This document shows, piece by piece, positions 1 through 7,311 of a DNA stretch of 14,471 bases. Position 1 is the stretch's first letter, and each line of letters begins with the position of its first letter. The notes beneath the pieces were generated by a model. It was given only the letters and a program-made list of their open reading frames with translations, ran no database searches and was not told where the DNA came from. Origin of the DNA: an uncultured Alistipes sp. (GTDB lineage Bacteria; Bacteroidota; Bacteroidia; Bacteroidales; Rikenellaceae); assembly GCA_910586375.1 (NCBI GenBank), contig CAJUIE010000032.1:1-14471 (forward strand), read 5' to 3'. A program made the position numbers and the translations under genes.

Positions 1-132
1 CACCACGTCGATGTCGGTCGACGGGCGCCGCAGGTAGTGGTCGCGAACATAACCGCCCACAACGAAAGCCCTGACGCCCGCAGCGTCGGCCAGGCGCGAA
101 ATACGGCGAAATATAGGATCGGACAGGGGCAC
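1..132 (-). CDS. CCA-adding / poly(A) polymerase-type tRNA nucleotidyltransferase, 5' end only
   Basis: Translating the minus strand from a GTG at 130-132 gives 44 residues open to the window edge. They contain FVVGGYVRD followed by STDIDVV. This is the head-domain signature GGxVRD(x)nDID of class II tRNA nucleotidyltransferases and poly(A) polymerases; the Asp pair binds the catalytic metal. In the cytoplasm such enzymes add or repair the 3' CCA of tRNAs. An in-frame TGA at 142-144 and the absence of an ATG between it and the motif make GTG the only reasonable start. The gene begins 4 bases after the stop of the SGNH hydrolase on the same strand, so the two are probably co-transcribed. The C-terminal part, including any HD domain, lies outside the window, so CCA-adding cannot be told from poly(A) polymerase. 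I consider CCA-adding more likely because that is the usual Bacteroidetes member. Confidence 0.85.
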   Translation of the reverse strand, partial: MPLSDPIFRRISRLADAAGVRAFVVGGYVRDHYLRRPSTDIDVV

Positions 133-136
133 GTGG

Positions 137-784
137 CTACTTCACATAAGGTTTGATCGCGTCGCGCCACACCAAATACCCCTCACCCATGAGGTGGAGG
201 CCGTCGTTGGTGTAGGCGGCATTCAGATCACCGTTGCTGTCGGCCAGCTCCTTATAGAGATCGATCCAAACCACCTGCTTACCGTCGCAAAGCGCCTCCA
301 GGAGAGCGTTGGTCGTACGGATCGATTCGGCCTGGGCATAATGATCGCGGTAGTGGTCAAACGAACGCCCGTTGACGGGCAGGATGCTCTGGATATAAAT
401 GCGCGTCCAGGGCGACTCAGCGCGGAAGCGCTCGACCAACTTACGAACGTTGGCCTCCACCTCAGCGGGCGTAGCTCCGGCAGCAAGGTCGTTGGTGCCG
501 ATCATCAGGAATAACTTGCGCGGATGCCCCCCGACAATGGGATCGAGGCGATCGAGGAGCCACGACGAACGGTCGGCGCTGATACCGCGGTTCTTGACAT
601 GACGGTTATCAAACAGCTCGGCCCACTCTCCGCCATCGGTAATGCTGTTACCAAGGAAAACGATGTCCCTGGAGGTTATGGGCAGCGCCTCAAAGAGTGA
701 ACGTTTCTGTCCGAAATAAGGGTTTTGAGCCATTGTCACGGAGCCCGACAGCAGGGCTGCTACCAACAAAAAAAGTTGTTTCAT
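137..784 (-). CDS. Secreted SGNH/GDSL-family hydrolase (esterase/lipase-like)
   Basis: This 215-residue protein has a signal peptide (MKQLFLLVAALLSGSVTMAQ, likely cleaved after about residue 19-20), so it should act in the periplasm or outside the cell. All four SGNH blocks are visible: FLGNSITDGG with nucleophile Ser47, NRGISAD with oxyanion Gly67, IGTND with Asn98, and TNDGLHL with Asp194 and His197. The length is normal for a single-domain SGNH hydrolase of the type annotated as platelet-activating-factor acetylhydrolase-like or sialate/xylan O-acetylesterase. Deacylation of a sugar or lipid ester is therefore likely, but the substrate cannot be read from sequence. The ATG at 782-784 precedes a good signal peptide. 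The next gene on this strand, the nucleotidyltransferase, starts 4 bases after this stop. I see no clear -7 promoter element in the 150-base spacer to pdxJ, so read-through from pdxJ is possible. Confidence 0.9.
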   Translation of the reverse strand: MKQLFLLVAALLSGSVTMAQNPYFGQKRSLFEALPITSRDIVFLGNSITDGGEWAELFDNRHVKNRGISADRSSWLLDRLDPIVGGHPRKLFLMIGTNDLAAGATPAEVEANVRKLVERFRAESPWTRIYIQSILPVNGRSFDHYRDHYAQAESIRTTNALLEALCDGKQVVWIDLYKELADSNGDLNAAYTNDGLHLMGEGYLVWRDAIKPYVK

Positions 785-891
785 GATATTGGGAATGGTT
801 TGAATTTATTAGTCAGAGCGAGCCTTAGCCAACGGTAACGAGTCGATTTTTGCGAGCCTCCGCAGCCGGGGGGGGGCTTGCGCCGGCTATA

Positions 892-915
892 CCGGAACTT
901 CACAAGTTAGACCGG
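892..915 (-). other. Inverted repeat downstream of pdxJ (weak terminator candidate)
   Basis: The bases CCGGAACTT at 892-900 face AAGTT (904-908) and CCGG (912-915), giving a 5+4 bp stem with a 3-base loop and a 3-base bulge. It lies about 20 bases past the pdxJ stop on the minus strand. No U-tract follows it, so any terminator role is weak. The rest of the 785-934 spacer holds a G9 run (868-876) flanked by short complementary arms (852-858 and 875-881), and no recognisable promoter. Confidence 0.25.
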
Positions 916-934
916 AGAACCCGATTTTCGATGC

Positions 935-1666
935 TTAATTTTTCCTCAATCCCTCTGCGATTTCACGGCGATAGAGTTGCACGGTATTCTCCAGACCATA
1001 GTAGAGGGCATCGCTGATGAGCGCATGGCCGATCGACACCTCGTCGGTCCAGGGGATGCAGCGAATGTAATGGCACAAATTCTCCAACGAGAGGTCGTGC
1101 CCCGCATTGAGCCCCAGGCCCTGACGGCGGGCCTCCTCAGCCGCAGCGACATAAGGCGCCACAGCACCCTCAGGATCGGCTGGATATTTACGAGCGTAAG
1201 CCTCCGTATAGAGCTCCACCCGGTCGGCGCCACAGGCTTTAGCCCCCGCAATCATTCGTACATCAGGATTGACAAAGACAGAGACCCGGATGCCCTTTTC
1301 ATGAAACCGGGCCACAACGTCGGTCAGAAACTCGCGATGGACCAGCGTATCCCACCCGGCATTGGAAGTAATGGCGTCATGGGCATCCGGCACGAGGGTC
1401 ACCTGCGCCGGCTTCGTCTCCAGCACCAGCTCCACGAAGTCGGGAATGGGATTACCCTCGATGTTGAGTTCGGTCACAAGCACCTTCCGGAGCGCCCGCA
1501 CGTCGTCGTAACGGATATGGCGGCCGTCGGGTCGCGGATGCACCGTAATGCCGTCAGCCCCAAACCGCTCAATGTGCTGCGCAGCGGCCACCACATCGGG
1601 CAGATTGCCTCCGCGCGAATTGCGGATAACGGCGATCTTGTTGATATTGACACTCAACTTTGTCAT
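935..1666 (-). CDS. pdxJ: Pyridoxine 5'-phosphate synthase
   Basis: PdxJ condenses 1-deoxy-D-xylulose 5-phosphate with 3-amino-2-oxopropyl phosphate to make pyridoxine 5'-phosphate, the ring-forming step of the DXP-dependent vitamin B6 pathway in the cytoplasm. The 243 residues match the family's usual size and TIM-barrel layout. Visible features are the N-terminal LSVNINKIAVIRNSRG, the phosphate and active-site segment TVHPRPDGRH (His43, Arg45, His50), ELNIEG with Glu70, FVNPD, LNAGHDL and SIGHALI. The ATG at 1664-1666 places the first strand correctly. The gene is divergent from nadK, with 84 bases between start codons. A TAACTTTA on the minus strand (1719-1726) is one base off the Bacteroidetes -7 consensus and could serve this gene. 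pdxJ beside nadK-uppS-bamA is, from memory, a common Bacteroidales arrangement. Confidence 0.97.
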   Translation of the reverse strand: MTKLSVNINKIAVIRNSRGGNLPDVVAAAQHIERFGADGITVHPRPDGRHIRYDDVRALRKVLVTELNIEGNPIPDFVELVLETKPAQVTLVPDAHDAITSNAGWDTLVHREFLTDVVARFHEKGIRVSVFVNPDVRMIAGAKACGADRVELYTEAYARKYPADPEGAVAPYVAAAEEARRQGLGLNAGHDLSLENLCHYIRCIPWTDEVSIGHALISDALYYGLENTVQLYRREIAEGLRKN

Positions 1667-1675
1667 AAAATTCGC

Positions 1676-1683
1676 TATCTTTG
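1676..1683 (+). promoter_or_regulatory. Bacteroidetes -7 promoter element for nadK
   Basis: TATCTTTG matches the TAnnTTTG -7 consensus of the Bacteroidetes primary sigma factor exactly. No TTTG sits at the expected 19-21 base distance upstream, so the -33 box is weak or absent. Transcription would start near 1690. That is right at an in-frame ATG (1691) and about 60 bases ahead of the start I prefer at 1751. Confidence 0.6.
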
Positions 1684-1750
1684 CATTTGCATGGAATATG
1701 CCTCGCCTTCCGGCGTGGTAAAGTTACTTATTTTTTCGAAAACTCCGCCG

Positions 1751-2641
1751 ATGGAAATCATACTTTTTTCCCGCACCCGGTCGTCCCGCAACGCCGCAGA
1801 AATCGAGCAGCTGTTCAATGCCCTGCATCGTTTCGGCTTCGACTACATCCTCAACGAGGAGTTCGCCGCCGAAGTCCGGGCACTGACTGGACGCAACATC
1901 CCCCCCGAAAAGATCTACGGAGCAACGATCGGAGCCCATGCCGCCCATGCGGTCATGGTTTGCTATGGCGGCGACGGCACTCTGCTCGAAGGTGCCCATC
2001 GGTTAGGCGGAGCCCCGATTCCCGTTCTGGGTATCAACGCAGGACATCTGGGCTTCCTGACCAGCGCCCCGACCGATGGTCTCGACCACCTTTTCGGACA
2101 GATCGCCGCAGGCGAGCTCGCCACCCAGCCCCGCACAATGCTCGAAGTGGAAGGTGATTTCCCCGACACGACACACTCCCATCTGGCACTCAACGAGTTC
2201 GCCATCCAACGTCACGGAGCCGACATGATCGAAGTCGAAACCTGCGTCGACGGACAACCCGTTGCTACCTACCACGGCGACGGCGTAATCATCGCCACGC
2301 CCACCGGCTCGACGGCCTATTCGCTCAGCGCCGGAGGCCCGATCCTGGCCCCTGCCTGCTCCTGTCTGGTCATCACCCCCCTGGCCCCCCACAACCTCAC
2401 GATGCGCCCCCTCGTGGTACCTGACACGAGCTGCATCGGCCTGCGTATCCGCACCCGCCACTCCGACGCATTCGTCTCCTTAGACAACCGCAGCTATCCC
2501 ACAGCCTCGGGCGCCTCGTTCCGGATCCATCGGGCCGGGCAACCGATTTTTCTGGCCGTACCGCACAATATATCATTCTACGACACGTTACGCAATAAAA
2601 TGATGTGGGGCATAGATATTTGGAATAAACCGGCGAAATAG
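1751..2641 (+). CDS. nadK: NAD kinase
   Basis: NadK phosphorylates NAD with ATP to give NADP, the only known route to NADP in bacteria. From the ATG at 1751 the protein is 296 residues, the usual length. Landmarks are the phosphate-binding GGDGT motif (73-77), INAGHLGFL (95-103), the NE pair in ALNEFAIQR (148-149), and GDGVIIATPTGS followed by TAYSLSAGGPI (176-198), the diagnostic NAD kinase block. I chose 1751 because family homology begins there (MEIILFS, first Rossmann-like strand). The frame stays open far upstream across antisense pdxJ, and an ATG at 1691 would add a non-conserved 20-residue tail. A -7 element lies at 1676-1683. The last 23 bases of the gene carry the -33 box of the uppS promoter, and uppS begins 19 bases after this stop. 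Confidence 0.96.
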   Translation: MEIILFSRTRSSRNAAEIEQLFNALHRFGFDYILNEEFAAEVRALTGRNIPPEKIYGATIGAHAAHAVMVCYGGDGTLLEGAHRLGGAPIPVLGINAGHLGFLTSAPTDGLDHLFGQIAAGELATQPRTMLEVEGDFPDTTHSHLALNEFAIQRHGADMIEVETCVDGQPVATYHGDGVIIATPTGSTAYSLSAGGPILAPACSCLVITPLAPHNLTMRPLVVPDTSCIGLRIRTRHSDAFVSLDNRSYPTASGASFRIHRAGQPIFLAVPHNISFYDTLRNKMMWGIDIWNKPAK

Positions 2642-2650
2642 CTATATTTG
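2619..2650 (+). promoter_or_regulatory. Complete Bacteroidetes promoter for uppS, partly inside nadK
   Basis: TTTG (2619-2622), a 20-base spacer, then TATATTTG (2643-2650) match the two-part TTTG-N19-21-TAnnTTTG promoter. The -33 box lies within the last codons of nadK and the -7 box starts one base after its stop codon. The uppS ATG is only 10 bases after the -7 box, so this transcript would have an almost absent 5' leader. Confidence 0.75.
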
Positions 2651-2660
2651 CCCCTTACTT

Positions 2661-3374
2661 ATGAATACCGAAAAACGCATACCACGGCACGTGGCCATCA
2701 TCATGGACGGCAACGGCCGCTGGGCCTCCTTACGCAGCAAGGAGCGTTACGAAGGTCATGCCGCGGGTGTCGAGCCTGTGCGCGCTTCACTGCGGGCCGC
2801 CGTGCGGCAGGGCGTGGAGTTCCTGACCCTCTATGCCTTCTCCACCGAAAACTGGGGTCGCCCTGCCAAGGAGGTCGACACGTTGATGGAACTGCTGTGC
2901 GAGAGCGTCGTGAACGAAACCCCCGAACTGCAACGCCAGGGGGTTCGCATCCGCACCATCGGTGAACGCAACCGCCTCTCGGAGCGCGTCCGCGAGCACC
3001 TCGCACAAGCCGAGGCACTGACCGCCGGAGGCAAGCGGCTGACGGTGATCGTGGCTCTCAACTACTCATCACGCGATGAAATAACACGCGCCATGCGGCG
3101 GATTGCCGGACGTGTGGCAGCCGGAACGCTTACTCCGGAGCAAATCACGGAGCAGACCATCGCCGGAGCGCTCGACACGGCAGAGTTTCCCGATCCCGAC
3201 CTGATCATCCGCACCAGCGGGGAGTGCCGTTTGAGTAACTTCCTGCTCTGGCAGGCCTCCTACGCCGAATTTTACTTTCCGGAGGTTTTATGGCCCGATT
3301 TCACCGAAGAGGATTTCGACCGTGCGATCGAAGAATACGCCCGGCGCGACCGCCGTTTCGGGCTGGTCAAGTAA
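2661..3374 (+). CDS. uppS: Isoprenyl transferase / undecaprenyl diphosphate synthase
   Basis: UppS extends farnesyl diphosphate with isopentenyl units in cis to make undecaprenyl diphosphate, the lipid carrier for peptidoglycan and surface polysaccharides. It acts at the inner face of the cytoplasmic membrane. The 237 residues show the cis-prenyltransferase motifs: HVAIIMDGNGRWA with metal-binding Asp16; His33 in YEGHAAG; LYAFSTENW (58-66); ALNYSSRDEI; and IIRTSGECRLSNFLLWQ followed by YAEFYF, the diphosphate-binding and hydrophobic-cleft region. It ends with the typical RRDRRFG tail. The ATG at 2661 gives a family-standard N-terminus. The gene has its own promoter (2619-2650) as well as possible read-through from nadK, and bamA starts directly after its TAA. 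An enzyme of surface-polymer synthesis next to outer-membrane assembly genes makes a coherent envelope operon. Confidence 0.97.
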   Translation: MNTEKRIPRHVAIIMDGNGRWASLRSKERYEGHAAGVEPVRASLRAAVRQGVEFLTLYAFSTENWGRPAKEVDTLMELLCESVVNETPELQRQGVRIRTIGERNRLSERVREHLAQAEALTAGGKRLTVIVALNYSSRDEITRAMRRIAGRVAAGTLTPEQITEQTIAGALDTAEFPDPDLIIRTSGECRLSNFLLWQASYAEFYFPEVLWPDFTEEDFDRAIEEYARRDRRFGLVK

Positions 3375-5933
3375 ATGAAACTGAAGATTAGAAACCAACA
3401 GATGAATCGTTTCGGTAAGATATTCCTGGCGGCCGCGCTTCTGGCAACGACCTGCCCGAATATATTCGCCCAAGAGTCCGCAACAGCCGATTCCGCCGAG
3501 CCTGCCCCGTTTGCAGAGGACGCACCCATGTTCAAACCGGACGGCAAACCGCGACTCTACCACATCCGCCGGGTCAACATCCGGGGCGTGCAATACCTCA
3601 ATCCCGACATCCTCAAGTCGTCGGCAGGACTCATCGAGGGCGACTCGGTTTACCTGCCGAGCAACTTCATCTCCAACGCCATCTCGCGGCTGTGGAACCA
3701 ACGGTTCTTTGCCGACGTGAAGATCGGCGCTCAGATCGAAGGCGACAGCCTCGACTTAGAGGTCTTCCTCAAGGAGCGGCCCCGGGTCTACAGCTGGGAG
3801 TTTGAGGGCATCTCCAAAGGCAAAAAGAAGGACCTGATCGAAAAGCTCAAGCTCAAGCGCGGCAGCGAACTGTCCGACTACGTAATCGACAAGAACACGA
3901 AACTCATTAAGGCCTACTGGGCCGAAAAAGGCTTCCGCAACGCCGAGGTCGATGTGCGCATCGACAACGACTCGGTACGCCCCCAGGCGGTAAATGTTAC
4001 CTTCCTCATCGACCGCAAGAACAAAGTCCGTATCGGCAAGATCAACTTCACAGGCAACGAGCAATTCAACGACAAACGCCTGCGCCGCACCTTCAAGAAG
4101 ACCCACCAGCGGTCAATCAACCTCTTCCGCAGCACCAAGCTCGACGAAAACGAGTTTGAAAACGACAAAGAGCTCCTGATCGATTTCTACAACTCCCGTG
4201 GTTATCGCAACGCCACCGTCGTGCGGGATTCGATCTACCCCATAGACGAAAAACGCCTCGGCATCGATATCGAAGTCTCCGAAGGCAACAAATACTACAT
4301 CCGCAACGTCTCGTGGGTCGGCAACTCTGTCTACGAGACCGACGAACTGCAACGCATGTTCGGCGTCAAGACGGGCGACACCTACGACAAAAAGACCATG
4401 CACAAACGCCTCGGCATCCAGAAAGAGACCGACCTGGAGGCGATGTCCGTATCGTCGCTCTACCAGAACAACGGCTATCTGATGTCGCAGATCGAACCCG
4501 CCGAAACGATCATCGGACCCGACTCGATCGACATCGAGGTCAAAGTCTTCGAAGGTAAGCAGTTCACCATCAACAACGTAGGCATCACGGGCAACCAGCG
4601 CGTCAACGACGAAGTAATCCGCCGCGAGCTGACTACTTACCCCGGCGAGCTCTACGACCGTTCGCTGCTTATGCGCACACTGCGTCTGCTGGGTTCAATG
4701 GGCCACTTCAACCCTGAGAACATCCAACCCGACATCCGCCCCGTATCGAGCGATTTGGTAGACATCAACTGGATGCTCGAGGAGCAGGCCTCCGACCAGT
4801 TCAACATCGCCGGTGGCTGGGGTTCCGGCACTTTCGTGGGGTCGGTAGGTATTACACTCAACAATCTGTCAATCCGCAATTTTTTCAAGAAAGGCGCCTG
4901 GAAACCCTATCCCATGGGGCAGAACCAACGGCTTTCCATCTCGGCCCAAACCAACGGAACCTACTACAAGGCTTTTGCACTGAGCTTTACCGATCCGTGG
5001 CTCGGCGGCAAGAAACCCAACTCGTTCACCCTTTCGGCCCACCTCTCCGAGCAGAACAACGCCTACTACGTCTGGCAGACCAGCACGCAGCACTTCCGCA
5101 CCTACGGCGTAGCAGCCGGTCTGGGTAAGCGTCTTTCGTGGCCAGACCCCTACTTCACGTTCTACACCGAGGCAAGTTACGAGCGTTACTCGCTTAAGAA
5201 CTGGTCGTCGTTCATCATGACCAACGGCTCGTCCAACCTGCTCTCGCTCAAGCTGGTATTCGGTCGTAACTCGGTCGACCAACCCATCTATCCCCGCCGC
5301 GGTTCGGACTTCAGCGCTTCAGTACAGGCCACGCTGCCCTACTCTCTCTGGGACAGCAAGGACTACTCAGACTCCAAGATGAGCGACCAGGAGCGCTACC
5401 GCTGGATCGAGTTCCACAAATGGGAGTTCAAGGGGCAATGGTTCCAGGCTCTCACCCGCAACATGAACCTCGTGCTGATGCTCCGCGCAGAGATGGGTTT
5501 CTTAGGCAGTTACAATAAAAACAAGGTCTCGCCCTTCGAACGCTATGAGGTCGGCGGCGATGGCATGTCGGGTTATAACATCTACGGTATCAACATCATC
5601 TCGATGCGCGGCTACGAGGACGGTGCCCTCGACCCCACAAACAATTACGCTTGCGCCTACAACAAATACACCGCAGAGCTGCGCTACCCCATCATCCTCA
5701 AGCCATCGTCGCAGATCTACATCCTGGGATTTCTCGAAGGCGGCAACGCCTTCGACACATGGCGACAATTCTCGCCCTTCAAGATCAAGCGCTCGGCCGG
5801 CTTCGGCGTACGTCTCTATCTGCCCGTGGTGGGTATGCTCGGCATCGACTGGGGTTATGGTTTCGACACCCCGGCCGGTAAAACCGAGAAGAGCGGCAGC
5901 CAGTTCCACTTCGTGCTGGGCCAACAATTTTAA
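3375..5933 (+). CDS. bamA: Outer-membrane protein assembly factor BamA (Omp85 family)
   Basis: BamA is the central beta-barrel of the BAM machine that folds and inserts outer-membrane proteins. The 852 residues read as a signal peptide (hydrophobic stretch around 15-30, ending in NIFAQ) and a short acidic linker. Five POTRA-like repeats follow, starting near residues 62 (YHIRRVNIRG), 136, 216 (VRIGKINFTGNEQFND), 306 and 395 (FTINNVGITGNQRVND), and then a C-terminal barrel from about 475. The conserved barrel-loop motif appears as MRGYEDG (744-750), equivalent to VRGF, and the chain ends in Phe (VLGQQF), the outer-membrane insertion signal. The ATG at 3375 follows the uppS TAA with no gap. An in-frame ATG at 3402 (MNRFGKIFL) gives a tidier signal peptide and is an equally good start. 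Two ompH/skp chaperone genes follow, as is common in Bacteroidetes. Confidence 0.97.
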   Translation: MKLKIRNQQMNRFGKIFLAAALLATTCPNIFAQESATADSAEPAPFAEDAPMFKPDGKPRLYHIRRVNIRGVQYLNPDILKSSAGLIEGDSVYLPSNFISNAISRLWNQRFFADVKIGAQIEGDSLDLEVFLKERPRVYSWEFEGISKGKKKDLIEKLKLKRGSELSDYVIDKNTKLIKAYWAEKGFRNAEVDVRIDNDSVRPQAVNVTFLIDRKNKVRIGKINFTGNEQFNDKRLRRTFKKTHQRSINLFRSTKLDENEFENDKELLIDFYNSRGYRNATVVRDSIYPIDEKRLGIDIEVSEGNKYYIRNVSWVGNSVYETDELQRMFGVKTGDTYDKKTMHKRLGIQKETDLEAMSVSSLYQNNGYLMSQIEPAETIIGPDSIDIEVKVFEGKQFTINNVGITGNQRVNDEVIRRELTTYPGELYDRSLLMRTLRLLGSMGHFNPENIQPDIRPVSSDLVDINWMLEEQASDQFNIAGGWGSGTFVGSVGITLNNLSIRNFFKKGAWKPYPMGQNQRLSISAQTNGTYYKAFALSFTDPWLGGKKPNSFTLSAHLSEQNNAYYVWQTSTQHFRTYGVAAGLGKRLSWPDPYFTFYTEASYERYSLKNWSSFIMTNGSSNLLSLKLVFGRNSVDQPIYPRRGSDFSASVQATLPYSLWDSKDYSDSKMSDQERYRWIEFHKWEFKGQWFQALTRNMNLVLMLRAEMGFLGSYNKNKVSPFERYEVGGDGMSGYNIYGINIISMRGYEDGALDPTNNYACAYNKYTAELRYPIILKPSSQIYILGFLEGGNAFDTWRQFSPFKIKRSAGFGVRLYLPVVGMLGIDWGYGFDTPAGKTEKSGSQFHFVLGQQF

Positions 5934-5999
5934 CGAGGGGGCCGCGGGAAACAGGGGTGGGGCCGAACAGTCCGTGGCAGCAAATTTGAAAGAAACGGT

Positions 6000-6007
6000 T
6001 ATATTTG
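6000..6007 (+). promoter_or_regulatory. Bacteroidetes -7 promoter element for the ompH/skp pair
   Basis: TATATTTG fits TAnnTTTG exactly and lies 34 bases ahead of the first ompH/skp ATG. The only nearby TTTG (5985-5988) is 11 bases upstream, too close for a standard -33 box. This may be an internal promoter that lets the chaperones be expressed apart from bamA. Confidence 0.5.
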
Positions 6008-6041
6008 AAAACGGTATAACACTTCCTAAAACACAGACATC

Positions 6042-6548
6042 ATGAAACGACTTCTGTTTCTCGCAGCTTTCCTGCTGACGACAGCAACCCTCGCAGCACA
6101 GAACTGCATCGTTGTCAACAGCGAAAAGGTCTTCAAATCGCTCGACGCTTACAACACAGCCATCGAATCACTCGACCGTCTCGCAGAGCAATACCAAGCT
6201 CAGGTCGACGCCAAATTCGCCGAAGTCGAGACCCTCTACAACAACTACATGTACCAGAAGGCCTCGCTCTCGGCCGCTACACGCCAAAACCGCGAAAACG
6301 ACATCCTCGCCAAAGAGCAGGAGGCAGCCAGGTTCCAGGAGTCGATCTTCGGGCAGGAAGGATCGCTGATGAAAAAGCGCGTGGAGCTGATCGAACCAAT
6401 CCAGAAGCAGGTCTTCGCCGCTATCGATGCCTATGCCCGTCAAATCGGAGCCGCCATCGTCATCGACTCGGCCAATAATCCGCGGCTGCTCTATGCCGAT
6501 CCTGCCTACGACCGGACCCAGCAGATCATCGAAGCACTGAAAAAATAA
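6042..6548 (+). CDS. OmpH/Skp-family periplasmic chaperone (first of two)
   Basis: Skp/OmpH proteins form trimers with long helical arms that hold unfolded outer-membrane proteins in the periplasm before delivery to BamA. This 168-residue protein has a signal peptide (MKRLLFLAAFLLTTATLAAQ). A short core strand and helix follow (CIVVNSEKVFKSLDAYNTAI), then a long charged, Gln/Glu/Lys/Ala-rich helical stretch (about 45-135), and the core resumes with IGAAIVIDSANNPRLLYADP. That order is the Skp trimer-body plus tentacle layout at a normal length. It follows bamA by 108 bases with a -7 element in the gap. A second OmpH-family gene follows after 30 bases. The two proteins are only distantly similar by eye, so this is an old duplication. 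Confidence 0.9.
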   Translation: MKRLLFLAAFLLTTATLAAQNCIVVNSEKVFKSLDAYNTAIESLDRLAEQYQAQVDAKFAEVETLYNNYMYQKASLSAATRQNRENDILAKEQEAARFQESIFGQEGSLMKKRVELIEPIQKQVFAAIDAYARQIGAAIVIDSANNPRLLYADPAYDRTQQIIEALKK

Positions 6549-6578
6549 AAATCATCAAAACATTAACGTATAACGACT

Positions 6579-7112
6579 ATGAAAAAAACTGTCAGACTAA
6601 CCCTCGCCGTCGTCATGATCCTGGGAGCGTCGCAACTCTTCGCCCAAAAATTCGGACGCATCAACACCCAGGAGATCATCATGGCGATGCCCGAGACCAA
6701 GGAGATGCAAACCAACATGGATGCCTACGGCAAGGACCTTCAGGACAACCTGGAAACCATCACCGTAGAGTTCAACCAGAAACTGGCCGATTACCAGAAA
6801 AACTACGAAACACTCTCCGACGCCGTGCGTCAGCTTCGCGAAAAAGAGCTCCAGGAACTGCGCAACCGCAGCCAGGAGTTCGAACAGATCGCCCAGCAGG
6901 ATTTCCAGAAAAAACAACAGGAGCTCCTGGCCCCGATTATCGAGAAAGCCAAGAACGCCATCGATAAAGTCTCTTCAGAAAACGGCTACTTAGCCGTATT
7001 CGACATCTCGACCGGCTCGCTGGCCTACTATAACGAAGCCAATCTGACGGACATCGCCCCGCTGGTGCGCAAAGAATTAGGCATCACCGAAACCGACGCC
7101 ACCACGAAATAG
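6579..7112 (+). CDS. OmpH/Skp-family periplasmic chaperone (second of two)
   Basis: The 177 residues start with a signal peptide ending in SQLFAQ, followed by KFGRINTQEIIMAMPETKEM. This is the classic OmpH start, with a conserved 'xxN/DxQxI...P' pattern. A long heptad-like helical segment (about 40-130, with many Gln/Glu/Lys) comes next, then the returning core strand GYLAVFDISTGSLAYYNEAN and the closing DIAPLVRKELGI. The role is expected to be a periplasmic holdase for outer-membrane proteins travelling to BamA. This copy looks closer to canonical Skp than its upstream neighbour. It is the last gene of the plus-strand block. A G9 run begins at the final base of its stop codon (7112-7120), and a strong terminator follows at 7152-7184. 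Confidence 0.93.
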   Translation: MKKTVRLTLAVVMILGASQLFAQKFGRINTQEIIMAMPETKEMQTNMDAYGKDLQDNLETITVEFNQKLADYQKNYETLSDAVRQLREKELQELRNRSQEFEQIAQQDFQKKQQELLAPIIEKAKNAIDKVSSENGYLAVFDISTGSLAYYNEANLTDIAPLVRKELGITETDATTK

Positions 7113-7151
7113 GGGGGGGGAGAAGCAGGGAGGAACATTGTCCCGACCACG

Positions 7152-7184
7152 AAAAAAATCCGCACTAAATGTGCGGATTTTTTT
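7152..7184. terminator. Bidirectional intrinsic terminator between convergent ompH/skp and hydrolase genes
   Basis: A perfect 14-bp stem has arms at 7152-7165 and 7171-7184 (core TCCGCAC / GTGCGGA) with a TAAAT loop. The left arm starts with seven A and the right arm ends with seven T, so a U-tract follows the GC stem on either strand. It lies 40 bases past the second ompH/skp stop and about 107 bases past the hydrolase stop, and so can serve both convergent units. Confidence 0.93.
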
Positions 7185-7191
7185 CTATACT

Positions 7192-7311
7192 TATTCGGGG
7201 AAAGCTCCTGTGCTACCGCTGCGGCTCTCGCAGTCGCCCGAATACCTTATTACAGGGGAGGGGTAAATATTTTTTTGAAAAACACACCGGCTATTCGGCT
7301 TGCTGCGAGAG
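7192..7311. repeat. Three-segment inverted/direct repeat at the hydrolase 3' end
   Basis: TATTCGGG (7192-7199) is complementary to CCCGAATA (7237-7244), which is also complementary to TATTCGG (7292-7298). In parallel, CTGCG (7219-7223), CTCTCGCAG (7225-7233) and CTGCGAGAG (7303-7311) show the same relation. The middle segment can therefore pair with the left or the right segment but not both. The right segment covers the last codons of the hydrolase gene. The T-rich stretch at 7270-7276 lies in the loop of the right-hand pairing. Confidence 0.6.

Noticed and set aside
977..1750. Plus-strand reading frame continuous with nadK that would give a protein of over 550 residues
   Set aside because: This part is antisense to pdxJ, which has full family motifs on the minus strand. 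The NadK fold begins at 1751.
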